A stretch of DNA of 64,000 bases from Engraulis encrasicolus. Lineage: Eukaryota > Chordata > Actinopteri > Clupeiformes > Engraulidae. This document shows, in pieces, positions 11,554-28,945 of this stretch. Each line of letters opens with the position of its first letter. Positions within the stretch are counted from its first letter, which is position 1. The position numbers and the translations under genes were made by a program. The stretch lies in the NCBI RefSeq assembly GCF_034702125.1, contig NC_085876.1, forward strand, positions 9,500,290 through 9,564,289, read 5' to 3'. Below the pieces are notes generated by a model. It had not been told where the DNA came from. It searched no databases and saw nothing but the letters and a program-made list of their open reading frames with translations.

Positions 11554-12034
11554 TGAACTGGAGGCAGCGATTTTGTTTGTCAGTGAAGTATGAGCAAGAA
11601 GAGTATGGACAGGGGGTGTTCACTCACGGAACTAGCTACTAGCCACAACTGGCTAACCCTAATCTATCTAATAATTCAAGAAAGTTCTATCGGTGTCTCT
11701 GTGACCTGCGTAACTCCCGCAGAACAGCACCAAAACATCTCAAACTTGGAAGGTGACTTGGCAGTGGTACTGCGGTACTGCGAATTGCAGTGCAAAGTGT
11801 CACGCCGTTTGGACATAAAATAGTGAAGATATGAACATTTTCATGGAATCAGCAGTGCACCCAACATTGAAGCCGCTGGCAGGAACCTTACCTCTTTTGC
11901 GCCACGTCACAATGCCAAAGACAGCAGTTTTGTTAAAACCAGAACGAAACTGGACAGGGTGTGATGACGTCACGTCCCAGCGAGTATAAATTGTCCTGCT
12001 GCACCGGTCCATCTAGAAATGTCTGTGAGCATCA

Positions 12035-12270
12035 CAAACCTCTGACGGCGTACCCGGCGCTTTTTAGATTTATGTTTGATTTCGCTATTCAGTTTACATG
12101 CGCTGCGCTTAGTAACAAACAGCATCAACCACTGATAGAAACAGCCACGGGGAGACCTGGCGACACTACAGCGATTCCCCAGAAAAATCTATCTATCTAG
12201 GCTATGCACCCCAAACCTCTGACGGCGTAGGCTTTCAAGATTTATGTTTGATTTCGCTATTCAGTTTACT
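12035..12270 (+). repeat. Local direct duplication, 177-bp spacing
   Basis: CAAACCTCTGACGGCGTA followed by 'TTTATGTTTGATTTCGCTAT' occurs at 12035 and again at 12212. No coding frame is shared by both copies. Confidence 0.7.
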
Positions 12271-12800
12271 CGCATTTGACACAAATGAGAAATGTTTGTC
12301 TGTTCTATCTGCTCCACGCACAACTCCCGCACCACTCTGCAAATTGGAGGATGCAGGGCACCGCGGTTTGCAACAAAGTTTGTAAAGTCCGGGCCAGATG
12401 TTAGTCAAACAAATTAATTGGCTTTTGCTGTTCTGCTCGATAACCTACACATACAGCAGCCAACATTCTTTTTTCAAGTCGGCTGCGTCACAAAGCTACA
12501 AACACCTGACCTGCCACAGAAGAACTCCATGTGTTGAAAACTGATGTCATTTGTTAAGCTCGACTCCATTCGCGGACAGTCTACCCGCCAATTTCGAGTA
12601 GAATTTCGAGTTCAAATGCATTACACGAGGTGCATCTTTCCAACAAGGGGCGTTTTAAAACGAGATGGTCACAATCAGAAAGCAATAGCCTACCTATGCT
12701 GCAATTGACTGCGGATTTAGAATCAGTTGCGAGTAGGGCTGGCCTATGTCATCACAAGTCTAATGCGAGTCCCTTTCGAGATTTTTGATAGCGAGTTTAA

Positions 12801-12802
12801 AC

Positions 12803-12838
<36 letters not shown>

Positions 12839-12888
12839 AGAGAGAGAGAGAGAAAGAAGAGAGAGAGAGAGAGAGAGAGAGAAGAGAG

Positions 12889-12934
<46 letters not shown>

Positions 12935-12939
12935 AGAGT

Positions 12940-12976
<37 letters not shown>
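12801..12976. repeat. (GA)n / (GAGAGT)n microsatellite
   Basis: About 175 bases of GA repeats with GAGAGT variants at both ends. Frames across it are low-complexity artefacts. Confidence 0.95.
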
Positions 12977-12981
<5 letters not shown>

Positions 12982-13302
12982 GCCTTCAAAATGTGGAAAT
13001 ACAAATAGGCCTACGAATTCACCTCAGATTCCTCTGAAACATATTGTGCCTAATGGTGGTTAGTCAAGAGATTTGCAACAATTATTTTATGTAAGAGAAA
13101 AAAAACGATCTATCTAGGCCTGTCTAATTACAGTTAGGCTACTTATGCAACATGTCTTCATGTCTTTTAAGGAGCACATTAGGACAACGCAGGGAAGCCC
13201 CCAGTTTTTACATAGTCCTACATTACAAAACACAACCTGGGCAGATAGGCCCAACGGGCTCTGCACTAGTCCTACCTAAGTGCAAAATTAATGGGCGTCA
13301 AT

Positions 13303-13819
13303 GTTTTCTACCATTATAATTTTTGTGATTTTTAAAAAAAAAATAATTTTGTCCTGAAATATTAATATTCAATTCAAAGCTAGAAACAATAAGACCCCAT
13401 TTGAGTAGCGTTTCGATTATTTTGCGCCACTAGATTATTATATACTGGGTCACAAAGCTCAATTTTTTTGAGGCCAAACCCATAAACATTAGCGGGATGC
13501 TAGCGAGTACAGGTCGAAATCTTCTAACCTGCTGTAAAACTACACATCTGAACAATTTGTAAATACAGCCTATTATTAAACACTAATCATAGTGCTTACC
13601 AGGAATGTTTTGTTGATGATATTTGTGACTGGAAATCGCAGTAGCAATGTATTTAGCATATGGGTTCCCCTTTCCATTCCATACATTTTCCCACATGAAA
13701 GACTTACCGACGCTCGCCAACTAGTGGACACTCCATAGGAACAGCAGTATGCATGCAAAGCTAACTGGCTACAATGGTAACCAATCAGTGTGAACATTCT
13801 CCCTGTTAGAGATTCTCTG
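13303..13819 (+). repeat. 0.5-kb dispersed repeat, copy 2
   Basis: Direct repeat of 6482-6996 (517 bp). It ends 72 bases before the collagen-like exon at 13892, as copy 1 ends 150 bases before a splice-donor-like site. The resemblance of the settings may be accidental. Confidence 0.85.
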
Positions 13820-13891
13820 GTATGGACCAACTCAAGGCAATAGGACTAAGAACAGTTGGTGGTGTGTGTGCGTGTGCGTGTGCGCTTAAAG

Positions 13892-13963
13892 GGTATCCAA
13901 GGAGAGCCAGAGAAGAAGGGAAACTGTGGATTTCCAGGCGCTCGAGGACCCAGTGGACAAAAG
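13892..13963 (+). pseudogene. Collagen triple-helix exon, probably decayed
   Basis: TGTGCGCTTAAAG precedes and GTGAGC follows exactly 72 bases. The frame reads GIQ-GEP-EKK-GNC-GFP-GAR-GPS-GQK: eight triplets, seven with Gly. The third has Glu (GAG, one change from GGG), and Cys in the fourth is one change from Arg. There is no stop. Length and phase match the exon at 11002, so both likely belong to one collagen gene of non-fibrillar type. A Gly-to-Glu change would disrupt a triple helix, and the partner exon carries stops, so this is most likely a relic. A functional interrupted collagen is possible only if the 11002 exon is skipped. Confidence 0.65.
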
Positions 13964-14814
13964 GTGAGCTAGAATAACCCCTCACCCCCCATACATGCAA
14001 TACAATGTAATGAGGACTCAATTTGGGGCCCCTTCTCTCCCTGGTCCCTCCACACAGTGCACTGAGGTGTTCAGTGCATAGTGTCGTGGAAATATTTGAG
14101 CACTATGCACTGTGCCCTGGAAGTGACGGCTGAGCATGGCATTAACTCGCCAAAATATCAGTTGGCTACTGTACAATGCACAGCGTCTGTTGCTTGTATT
14201 TACATTTCCTTCACCCCAAAGGGCAACAATTACACATACAATACTTGAGTTGGCATGAAAAGGTTGATGTCTCAGAAACATTACTCACAGAATTAGGAGA
14301 CTGTCGACCAAACTCTTCTAATGAACTGAACGCCACGTTTCCTCCGTGTCATTTGTCAACATGGTGGTTTAGTGCGTGCAGTGTCCATCATTCAAGCATG
14401 CGTTTTTCCGCCATTGTTAAGGGATCATCCGGGCACTTTCAGTGCACTGGCTCAACCAAATTTTTCAGCGTGAGCGCCCTAGGCACTGAAACGCAATGCC
14501 CGAAGTGCACAAGTGTATGGATTGAGACTAGGGGTCTCTGCACAAACACTGTCATCTACTAAAACAAAAGTCTGATCTCTGCCCTAGAAAACAAGGGGTT
14601 TGCCAACAAGTACTTTTGGCTAGAGGGGTCAAATACGTATTTCCTCAATGAAATGCAAAGAAGACAAATTAATTAAAATGTATTCTTTGAAGGTAAGCTT
14701 ATTTTCCAGACTTTCTTTTTGATATTCTGTCCATTTGTGTTAGAATACATCTACGATTAAAGTTATAGACTGATCATGTCTTCATCAGTGTACAAACCAA
14801 CACCACCAGAAAGG
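13964..14814. other. Stretch without recognised genes
   Basis: Contains several short inverted phrases around 'CAGTGCACTGAG' and 'AGCACTATGCACTGTGCC' (14055-14125) and 'TTTCAGTGCACTGG' near 14437, perhaps an old foldback element. No further collagen triplets were found. Confidence 0.4.
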
Positions 14815-14822
14815 GATCAAAT

Positions 14823-16110
<1,288 letters not shown>

Positions 16111-16409
16111 GATCAAATACTTATTAGTCTCACTGTATAAGGGGGGCCCACAGGAAGTCAGATTTTTCTTTCACACAAGCATGTTAATAATATATAAAGG
16201 GGGTCTATTAGAGCTGGTTGAAAATGGGAAATTTTGTGCTCCACCCCTGTACATAAGCATACAGTACATATACCTTCAGACAAGAATTTCCTTCACTGTC
16301 ATTTAGCTGGATTTCGGTAGGAGTGTACCAACCTGCTCTCACCCTTTAAATGTAGAAAAAGGTAAGCACAAGGAGGTTTTTTCCCGAGAGTAGAGTAGAG
16401 CAGTTGTTT

Positions 16410-16665
16410 CAGGGTTCTGTATTCATCAGTGCTGCCTGTGCTCACCTGCACACTGATGTAGGGCTTTCAGGCCGACCAGAACGGGGCCGGTGCCGGTGCC
16501 TTCACCAGTTGCGTTCGGCACTAAAGTGCTCATCTGTGAACCTGCCGTTCATACCGGGCTCTGAACAATTTCCGCACGTGACTGTGTTACCCGGATGAAC
16601 CTACGGGAACGGGCTCCAGCACGGTTCTCAGTCGGCCTGAAGGCGCTAATGGAGGCAGAACCCTG
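16410..16665. mobile_element. 256-bp hAT-like MITE
   Basis: Ends are CAGGGTTCTG and CAGAACCCTG, perfect inverted 10-mers. A further inverted pair TCAGGCCGAC / GTCGGCCTGA lies inside. No clear 8-bp duplication remains at the borders. Confidence 0.65.
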
Positions 16666-17099
16666 AAAAGCCTACTATTCTGCTCTCAGAAAAAAAGTCC
16701 TTGTGATTGACCTTACTGTCTTTCAGTGTGCGAATCTGCTCTCACCTAAATAACCAGACTGCAACAGTATCCTCACTTCCTCACTTGTATTTACATTAAA
16801 GCTAATACTCCTCTCTGAACACTTTGTTTTAGATGCTCTACACTGGAGCTGGAATGAACCCTGTCAGATCCTTCGTCCTGCTACGTTAAAGAGGAACTTC
16901 ATGAACCACTGGGTAAGAAAAATACAAATTATGCATAAAAAAAACATGCTCATAGGCTCGCATTGTTTGTAAACTACTTTCAATTCAGATATAATAGATG
17001 TAATGGTGTTACATTGTTTTGGTCTTTTACAGAATGTGCAATGCACTGCATGTATTTCTCAGCTGCTCATATGTAACTATAATATGGTTTCTGTTCTTC

Positions 17100-18010
17100 C
17101 CTCCTCGTGCCTGCACCCGTCTGTTCGTTCGTGCCTGCATCCATCCGTCCGTTCGTCCGTGTCTCTGTCTGGCCGGCTGTGCGTGCGTCCATCTCTGCGT
17201 CCGTGCCTACGTCTGGCCGGCCGTGCATCCGTCTGTGCCCACGTCCGTGCCTCCGCCTGGCCGGCTGTGCGTCCGTCCGTGCGTCAGTCGGTCTGTGCGT
17301 CCAAGCCTACATCTGGCTGGCCGTGCGTCCGTCTGTGCTTCCGTCTGTGCCCACGTCTGTGCTACCGTCTGGCCGGCTGTGAGTTCGTCCGTGCGTCAGT
17401 CCGTCTGTGCGTCCGTGCCACCGTCTGGCCGGCCGTGCATCCGTCTGTGCCCACGTCCGTGCCTCCGCCTGACCGGCTGTGCGTCCGTCCGTGCGTCAGT
17501 CGGTCTGTGCGTCCATGCCTACGTCTGGCTGGCCGTGCGTCCGTCTGTGCTTCCGTCTGTGCCCACGTCCGTGCCACCGTCTGGCCGGCTGTGCGTGCGT
17601 CCGTGCGTCAGTCCGTCTGTGCGTCCGTGCCACCGTCTGGCCCGCTGTGCATCAGTCCGTCTGTGCGTCTGTGCCTACGTTTGGCCGGACGTGCTTCCAT
17701 CTGTGCCCACGTCCGTGCCTACGTCTGGCCGGCCGTGCGTCCGTCTGTGCCCACGTCCGTGCCTCCGTCCGGCCGGCTGTGCGTGCGTCCTTCCGTCTGT
17801 GCGTCCGTGCCTACATCTGACCGGACGTGCGTCCGTCTGTGCTTCCATCTGTCCGTGCCTCCGGCCGGCCGGCTGTCCGTCCGTGTGTGCGTGTCCATGT
17901 CCGTGTGTGCATGCGTCCGTCTGTCTGTCCATTCGTCCGTCTGTGCGTCCGTCTGTGCCTACGTCCGGCCGGCCGTGCCCATGTCTGTGCGTCAGTGCGT
18001 CTGTCAGTCT
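17100..18010. repeat. GC-rich minisatellite
   Basis: About 900 bases of imperfect repeats built on CCGTCTGTGCGTCCGTGCC and CTGGCCGGCTGTGCGTCC. A larger period of about 212 bases is visible: GTGCCTCCGCCTG at 17247 and 17459. Stop codons are rare in all six frames, producing overlapping frames of up to 464 residues that are not genes. Confidence 0.9.
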
Positions 18011-18063
18011 ATTTGCCCGCAAAAACAAAAAAACAGTAGGGGGTCTACCAAAAAAATGAGTGA

Positions 18064-18066
<3 letters not shown>

Positions 18067-18132
<66 letters not shown>
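18067..18132. repeat. (GT)n microsatellite
   Basis: About 33 uninterrupted GT units between the minisatellite and a LINE fragment. Confidence 0.95.
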
Positions 18133-18133
<1 letters not shown>

Positions 18134-18134
18134 A

Positions 18135-18397
18135 TAGCATTAAATAGTCTTTCTCCCTGTTACATCTCTGATATGCTCTCTTTTTATGCCCGTGCCCGAG
18201 CTCTCAGATCCGCTGATGCCACACTGCTAAGGATTCCTACCCTTCCACCAAAGAAAATTGTTGAAGCCGCCTTCGATATGTACGCGTCCAAGAGATTGAA
18301 CTCCCTGCCTCTTCACGTCAGAGACACTACCTCCATCGACTCGCACAACTCATCCTCGCTATTCTTAGCTGCTCAGGCTCCACATGTCGTGTCCTGA
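18135..18397 (+). mobile_element. L2/CR1-like LINE, end of the reverse-transcriptase protein
   Basis: The frame ending at TGA 18395-18397 reads YISDMLSFYARARALRSA, LLRIPTLP and LNSLPLHVRD in order. This matches the C-terminal tail of CR1/L2-type LINE proteins (usual pattern: D-L-L..Y.P.R.LRSS, then WNSLPL.LR, then a K.LKTHLF end). Here Trp of WNSLP is Leu and the terminal motif is degraded. A tail-like end (GTCTGCCAAATGCAATGTAA near 19725) lies downstream after GT-rich expansion, consistent with a 3' UTR. It is an old fragment, not a live element. Confidence 0.65.
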
Positions 18398-18419
18398 TGT
18401 GCAAAATCTCTAGTCATCT

Positions 18420-20735
<2,316 letters not shown>

Positions 20736-20782
20736 GGACACTCCACTGACACCCAGTCATCTTTCACTTGTCAAAAGTATTA

Positions 20783-23518
20783 GTGCAGGTTCAGTTGTAA
20801 GTTTAGGAACATTTCATATAGATGTTTCCATTCAGCATTTTTTTTTACTTCTAGGACCCCCTGAATACAAATCCACCTGTTTCCAATTTTTTCCTTAATA
20901 TTTAGTGGCAAATCCAAGATGGCTGCCATTGTGTACAGAACATTCGCCATTAATGCTGTTTTAAGGATTGAATTTCTTCAGTTAATCTTTTTTTTAATTT
21001 CCAGGGCAACATTGAATAGAAAACAAATTATTTTCAATGTTTCGCTTCCTTTTCCATGGGAAAATCAAGATGGCTGACATCATATTTGGCCAAATTGGCA
21101 TATTTAGTATTTTGTATGTCTATTCACCCATTGTTGACTTTTATTGGTATTTTTTGTTACATGACTGAAGTCAGCCATAACATAAACTAAATCAATTACA
21201 AAATCCAAGATGGCCGACATTTCATATAGCAAAATCAATATTATCATGGCGCTTTCAGGTCTATAATAGATTTTGTGCAGGTTCAAATTATTGTTAAAAC
21301 AAAAATTACTATGAACCAATTCATACAGTACCTGTTATGCAGTGATACCTGTAGTATTGTATATGCACTGGTTTGGCTGCCTATGTCAAGGCCAAGGCCT
21401 ACAAAGTTTCAGGGTCGGATTCAGCTCATCTGAAGGCTATGAAATCAAATGTTCAGCCTAGGATGCTGCATTCCTCCAATTCCAACAATCTTGCCATGCT
21501 CTCTGCTCACACAACTAGGCTCTTTGACATGGAAGTGAGTGCACACCCATGACCGTAGTAATGGCCACACTATCATACCTTTGTAAGACCTTTGGCATCA
21601 TGAAGTATTGGTGGCACAAGTGTGAATGTAAACTGTGTCTGCCTCCAGGGACGCCGCCAGAAATGTTGGGCCCCACGAAAGATTCGATTTTTGGGCCCTG
21701 TCAGTGCTTGGGCCCTTAGAATCTGTAACATCTTTCCCCCCCTAGCGGCACCCATGTCTGCCTCAATGATGCTACAGAGTATTCTCTATATATTAATGCG
21801 TGGAATGAGTTAGTCCTATTGCCCATTCTTCTGGATAGTTCTTCTATGACATGAATTAATAGGATTTTCTTTTACTTTCTGATCAGTCTAGAGAGTTTAG
21901 TTGGAGGCAACTGGCCCTTTTTTTGCAACTGGCAAATTGCAAGCCAATCTTTGCGCACAACATTTACAGTGTGTCACCCCAAATTTCAGATGCACTCCCT
22001 CCGAGACTGAGGCATCGTGAGGATGGATAGAGGGCTCCAATCCTGTCATAAATCCTGTCCTGCTGCTATGCTATTGAGGTCAGAGGTCAGTGCAGATATA
22101 GATGAGATCTAGGTTATTTGCTGGTTCAAGTTTTTTTGGACACCATGTTGAATTTTGGCAAAGTATGAGATAAATGTTGATAACATTTCATGTAATGACA
22201 GTTATGTGCCTATCAAAAATTACCAATAGGCGTACAATACTGCAGAATGGATTTATAGACCTTAAAACACCAAAATTTCCTTATTTTGATAATGACAGCC
22301 ATCTTGGATTTTTTTCTTCTGAAAGTTAAAGGGAAACTAAAAACAAGTTGTTTTGTATTCAGAGGGGGTCCGACAAATAAATAGGATAAGACTCATTAGG
22401 GACTGTTCGTTATTTATTTTTGGGGTCGCCGGAAGATGTCCACCTTTGATCGTCAAATTTTGCATGACCCTCCCCTAACGAGCTTCAAAACTTTGATGAC
22501 CCTCCCCACGACGCCGTCAAAAAAAATGCATGACCCTCCCCTATGGAGAAGTAGTAAATAGCCCTATTCTACCTTATTTTTTATTTTTTTGACAAACGTT
22601 GATTGACCAACGCTGCTGCTAGCTTACTGGATGTTATTGTAGGCGCCCTCTTGAAAACTATAGTAGTCTACTTCACGAACGCGGGGGCATTTCATACATT
22701 TATAATTTGATTTAGCTTATGATAACTTATGATAGCTCTTCGACACAACAGAACACAACGGGGTATGAATCTGTGATCAATTTTAGCTAAATGGAGAAGC
22801 GTTTCTGAGGCTATGTTACATCAAAGCATACAAACAAGGTAGGAATGCTTTTTTCTAATAAATGTGCCAAACATTTTTGGATGACCCTCCCCTAGCCAGC
22901 TTAAAAGAAATTGATGACCCTCCCCTCAGCAATGAAAAAAATGACGTGACCCTCCCCTATTTTCTTCCGGTGACCCCGAAAATAAATAACGAACAGTCCC
23001 TTACCNGGTCATAAAAAGAACCGTTCAATGCCTTTTCTGATGTCATGTTTGATTTTTCAACAGATTAAATAGTTTTTGAATAAAGTTCATGTAATGGCTG
23101 ACTGAACAGTACTGTATCCATCATGAATATTATAAATACAAGAAAAAACAATGACTTTAGAAACCTTAAAACACCCAAATACATAATTAATGCTATTGAT
23201 ATGTCAGCCATCTTGGATTTTGGTACTTAAACTTCAGGGGCGGGGTGAAAACAGGTTGTTTTTTGTTCAGAGGGTGTAAAAAATATAAGAAACACCAATT
23301 CCAAAAAGTATATGACATGTTTCTTTCAATTACATTCAATTGTGTTAGAATATGACCATATATCCGCCATCTTGGATTTTGGGCGTTTCCACTTCAGAAA
23401 AAAATTGGAAACAGGTGGATCCGAAGACTATGGGGTCTGTAGTTGATGAAAAACACAATTTGTAAAAATCTATATGAAATGTTCCTAAACCTTATTTTTG
23501 GGACAATTGAACCTGCAC
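20783..23518 (+). mobile_element. TA-flanked mariner-like element, copy 1 (interrupted)
   Basis: Termini GTGCAGGTTCAGTTGT and ACAATTGAACCTGCAC are flanked by TA on both sides. Without the 605 bases added by the insertion at 22399 the length is 2131 bp, essentially equal to copy 2 (2130 bp, 41064-43193). AAATCCAAGATGGC motifs occur at 20910, 21061 (degenerate) and 21201, and inverted at 22298, 23207 and 23365. No transposase was found. The middle (about 21650-21760) contains a CAGGGACGCCGCCAG block shared by both copies. Confidence 0.8.
22399..23000. mobile_element. PIF/Harbinger-like MITE inserted in the mariner-like element
   Basis: Ends GGGACTGTTCGTTATTTATT and AATAAATAACGAACAGTCCC are inverted. 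The element is flanked by TTA on both sides (22396-22398, 23001-23003), while the second host copy shows the site with a single TTA (in reverse 'CACATTACCTGG', near 41570). Three-base TWA duplication is typical of PIF/Harbinger. It carries six same-strand copies of TGACCCTCCCC near both ends (22463-22960). No frame. One ambiguous base (n) lies just outside at 23006. Confidence 0.8.
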
Positions 23519-23564
23519 TATAGGCTTATCATGCACTTAAATCTGTCCTGGCAATTTAAATCGC

Positions 23565-23740
23565 TGAAAATAGTACACTTTGTACTATGTATAGTCATCA
23601 AAAGTACACTTTAAGTGTGCGCTTTTCACCTGGGCACTGCGCCTTACCCTGTTCTTGCTTAAAAGTTCTCCTTGGAAGTCGCTTTGGTCAAAGGCTAAAT
23701 GCTGCTAAATACTATGTAATGTAATGTAATGTAATCTTTG
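23565..23740 (+). repeat. End of the AAGTACACTT family plus a SINE/LINE tail
   Basis: 23565-23635 ends in 'AAGTGTGCGCTTTTCACCTG', related to the repeats at 4.2-6.5 kb. It is followed by GGAAGTCGCTTTGGTCAAAG and (GTAAT)n, the 3' tail pattern shared by the SINE at 49900 and the LINE at 50593. Confidence 0.6.
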
Positions 23741-26702
<2,962 letters not shown>

Positions 26703-26890
26703 GAGAGGTACTGTGAGAGATGGGGGGAGGTGGATTATGGTTGAGAGCAGGCCAACAGGCAGCAGAGTCCAGACAAACATGAAAGGGTCCTGTGCTCTCT
26801 CCCTTCCTCTCCATCCCTCGCTGCTTTCTTTCTCGTCCTCTTGTTTTCTTTTTATTTTCTCTCCTCCTCATCTGTCTCTATCCTCTCTCG

Positions 26891-26931
<41 letters not shown>

Positions 26932-27099
26932 CCTCTCTCTCTCTCTATCTCTCTCTCTCTGCGTCCATCCTCTCCGTGCTCTTGTCATCAGGCCCAGCGC
27001 TCCTCATTTGTCATTTCTATTGATTCCCGCCGTAGACAGATGGCCATTATGGGTGGCAGAGACAGATAGCCCTTTGCAGGGGCCGAGCTGAGAGAGGGA

Positions 27100-27530
27100 G
27101 GTTGTTGGGAGGGGAGGTTGTTGGTTTTTGCTAATCATGCTGGCCTTGCCTCTGCCGTGCCAGGCTATACCAAGCGATCGGTGGGTATCGCAAGTGGCGG
27201 ATGGTGGGGGTGGCAGAGAAAGATAAACCTTCTTCACGGGTGCAAGCTGAGGAATGGAGGGACGTTTGGGGAGGTTGGGAGGGGATGTTGTTGGTTTTTG
27301 CCAATCATGCTGGGCCTCGCCTCTGCCGTGCCAGGCTATACCAAACAAGTGGCGGGCATCACAAGTGGCGGTTGGTGGTGGTGGCAGAGACTGGCAACCC
27401 TTTGCGGGTGCGATTGGCTGGGGTGTGGGGGTTGGTTGAGTTTGGGGTTGTTGCTTTCATGAATCACACTGGCCTCATGGTGCCTCTTTCTTTTCTCTGC
27501 CATGCCAGGCTGCAAAGTAAGTAAGAAGTG
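27100..27530. repeat. VNTR, about 175-bp unit, three copies
   Basis: The phrase TTGTTGGTTTTTGCTAATCA, followed by CTCTGCCGTGCCAGGCTATA, recurs near 27117 and 27291. A more diverged third unit lies near 27447-27515. No reading frame is preserved through all units. Confidence 0.7.
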
Positions 27531-27784
27531 GCTGTTGCAAGTGGTGAATGGGCAAGTAGCTGGCACACAGTGCCAGGCGCCTTGCCCATGCAGGCTCCTC
27601 TTTGCCATTAGTGCCAGCCATTAAACTTTCTCTGCCACACCATAAAAGCAGACAATAAGTGAAGCTTTTTTTGTCGGGCTGAACTTGTTTTATTGAGTGG
27701 GGTTTTTTTTCTTTACATGCTGAGTGAGAGTGGATTGGACTGAGCTGGATGAAATCAAGGCATAGTTGTTTTCTGCTTTTGATT

Positions 27785-27824
<40 letters not shown>

Positions 27825-27828
27825 TTTT

Positions 27829-27912
<84 letters not shown>

Positions 27913-27914
27913 TC
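27785..27914. repeat. (CTTT)n microsatellite
   Basis: About 32 tetranucleotide units with one interruption. Confidence 0.95.
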
Positions 27915-28793
27915 AGACAGCCACTCTAGCTGTTGATACGATCAGTCCTCCATGCTCGTTGCTGAACCATCTAGCTCATTGCCCATCTGCATTGGTTGTT
28001 GACAGCTTCCATCTGAGCGCCTTTCTCCTCAATGAAACATCTGTTTGCTTTGGCCTGGTACTCTTTTGCACTTCCCTTTCTTTTCCTTCCCGGTGAGTGT
28101 GTGTGTGTGTGTGTATGTGTGCGCTTTCTATTTCCCCATGCTAGAGAAGAAAAAGAGTTACATTAGAGAATGTGGGTCACTAAGCCATTCAGTCGTGTGA
28201 TTTATCAAGACGTTGTCCAGCTGTGTGGCTTGTTCAACAGCACCCGCACCGGGATGCAATCCTTGCCTGCCAGAGAAGAGCTCTTTTCCAAAACACTATA
28301 AGAGCCATTTAAAATCAATTCTCTTTAATCTATTTTTTATTATATTTTCAGGTTACATCAGAACAATTGGAGCTGGGTTAATGTTAATTATTTCCCCACA
28401 ACAAATTCAAGCATTTTTATTGATATTAACAAAGAACTTTAATCACCACTTTTGATATATATATATGGATTTGGGTGGATGTAGCATTTTGGAAAACAGC
28501 TCTTCGGAGAGCTATTTGTTGGTGGTGTTTCTGGGAAGCGATGCATATTGAATGGGCCACTGGTGGCACGGAGCATCTTCTTCATGCTACATGCATATTT
28601 CAGCACACTCCATGTTTCCCCATGGAAGAGAAATTGTGCTGCTTAGTGGTGACACAGAGATCCATGGTGGGAGGTCGAATGCAGGCCCTTCTTTCGTCTC
28701 TTCAATGTAAGGCTGGTGTTCCTTAATTCAGTCCTTCACAGAAGGCCATTACTTCCCTGTTGAGCATCTCCTGGCATAAAGGCTGGACCTAGA

Positions 28794-28945
28794 CAGGGCC
28801 ACCACTAGGCCTAAGCAGAATAAGCAGAGCACTTAGGGCCTCAACCACTTCACCCCCAAAATTGGGGCCAAATTGAGATTGACTAAAAAGGGGGGCCTCC
28901 TGACCAGTTATGCATAGGGTCCCCAAAGCCTTAGCAGCGGCCCTG
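28794..28945. mobile_element. hAT-like MITE (CAGGGCC family), copy 1
   Basis: Starts CAGGGCCACCACTAGG and ends GCAGCGGCCCTG. Flanks GACCTAGA / GACCCTGA are a partly decayed 8-bp duplication. It shares GGGGCCTCCTGACCAGTTAT, in inverse orientation, with the element at 47691-47974. Confidence 0.75.

Noticed and set aside
12120..12185. Possible further collagen exon (two Gly triplets)
   Set aside because: Only two consecutive triplets and no splice signals.
17003..18397. 464-residue frame rich in Arg, Pro, Val and Cys
   Set aside because: It is the readthrough of a minisatellite and a GT repeat with few stops in all frames. Only its last 85 residues match a LINE protein.
27004..27462. Frames of 107-114 residues on both strands
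   Set aside because: They cover the 175-bp VNTR and are not preserved between units.
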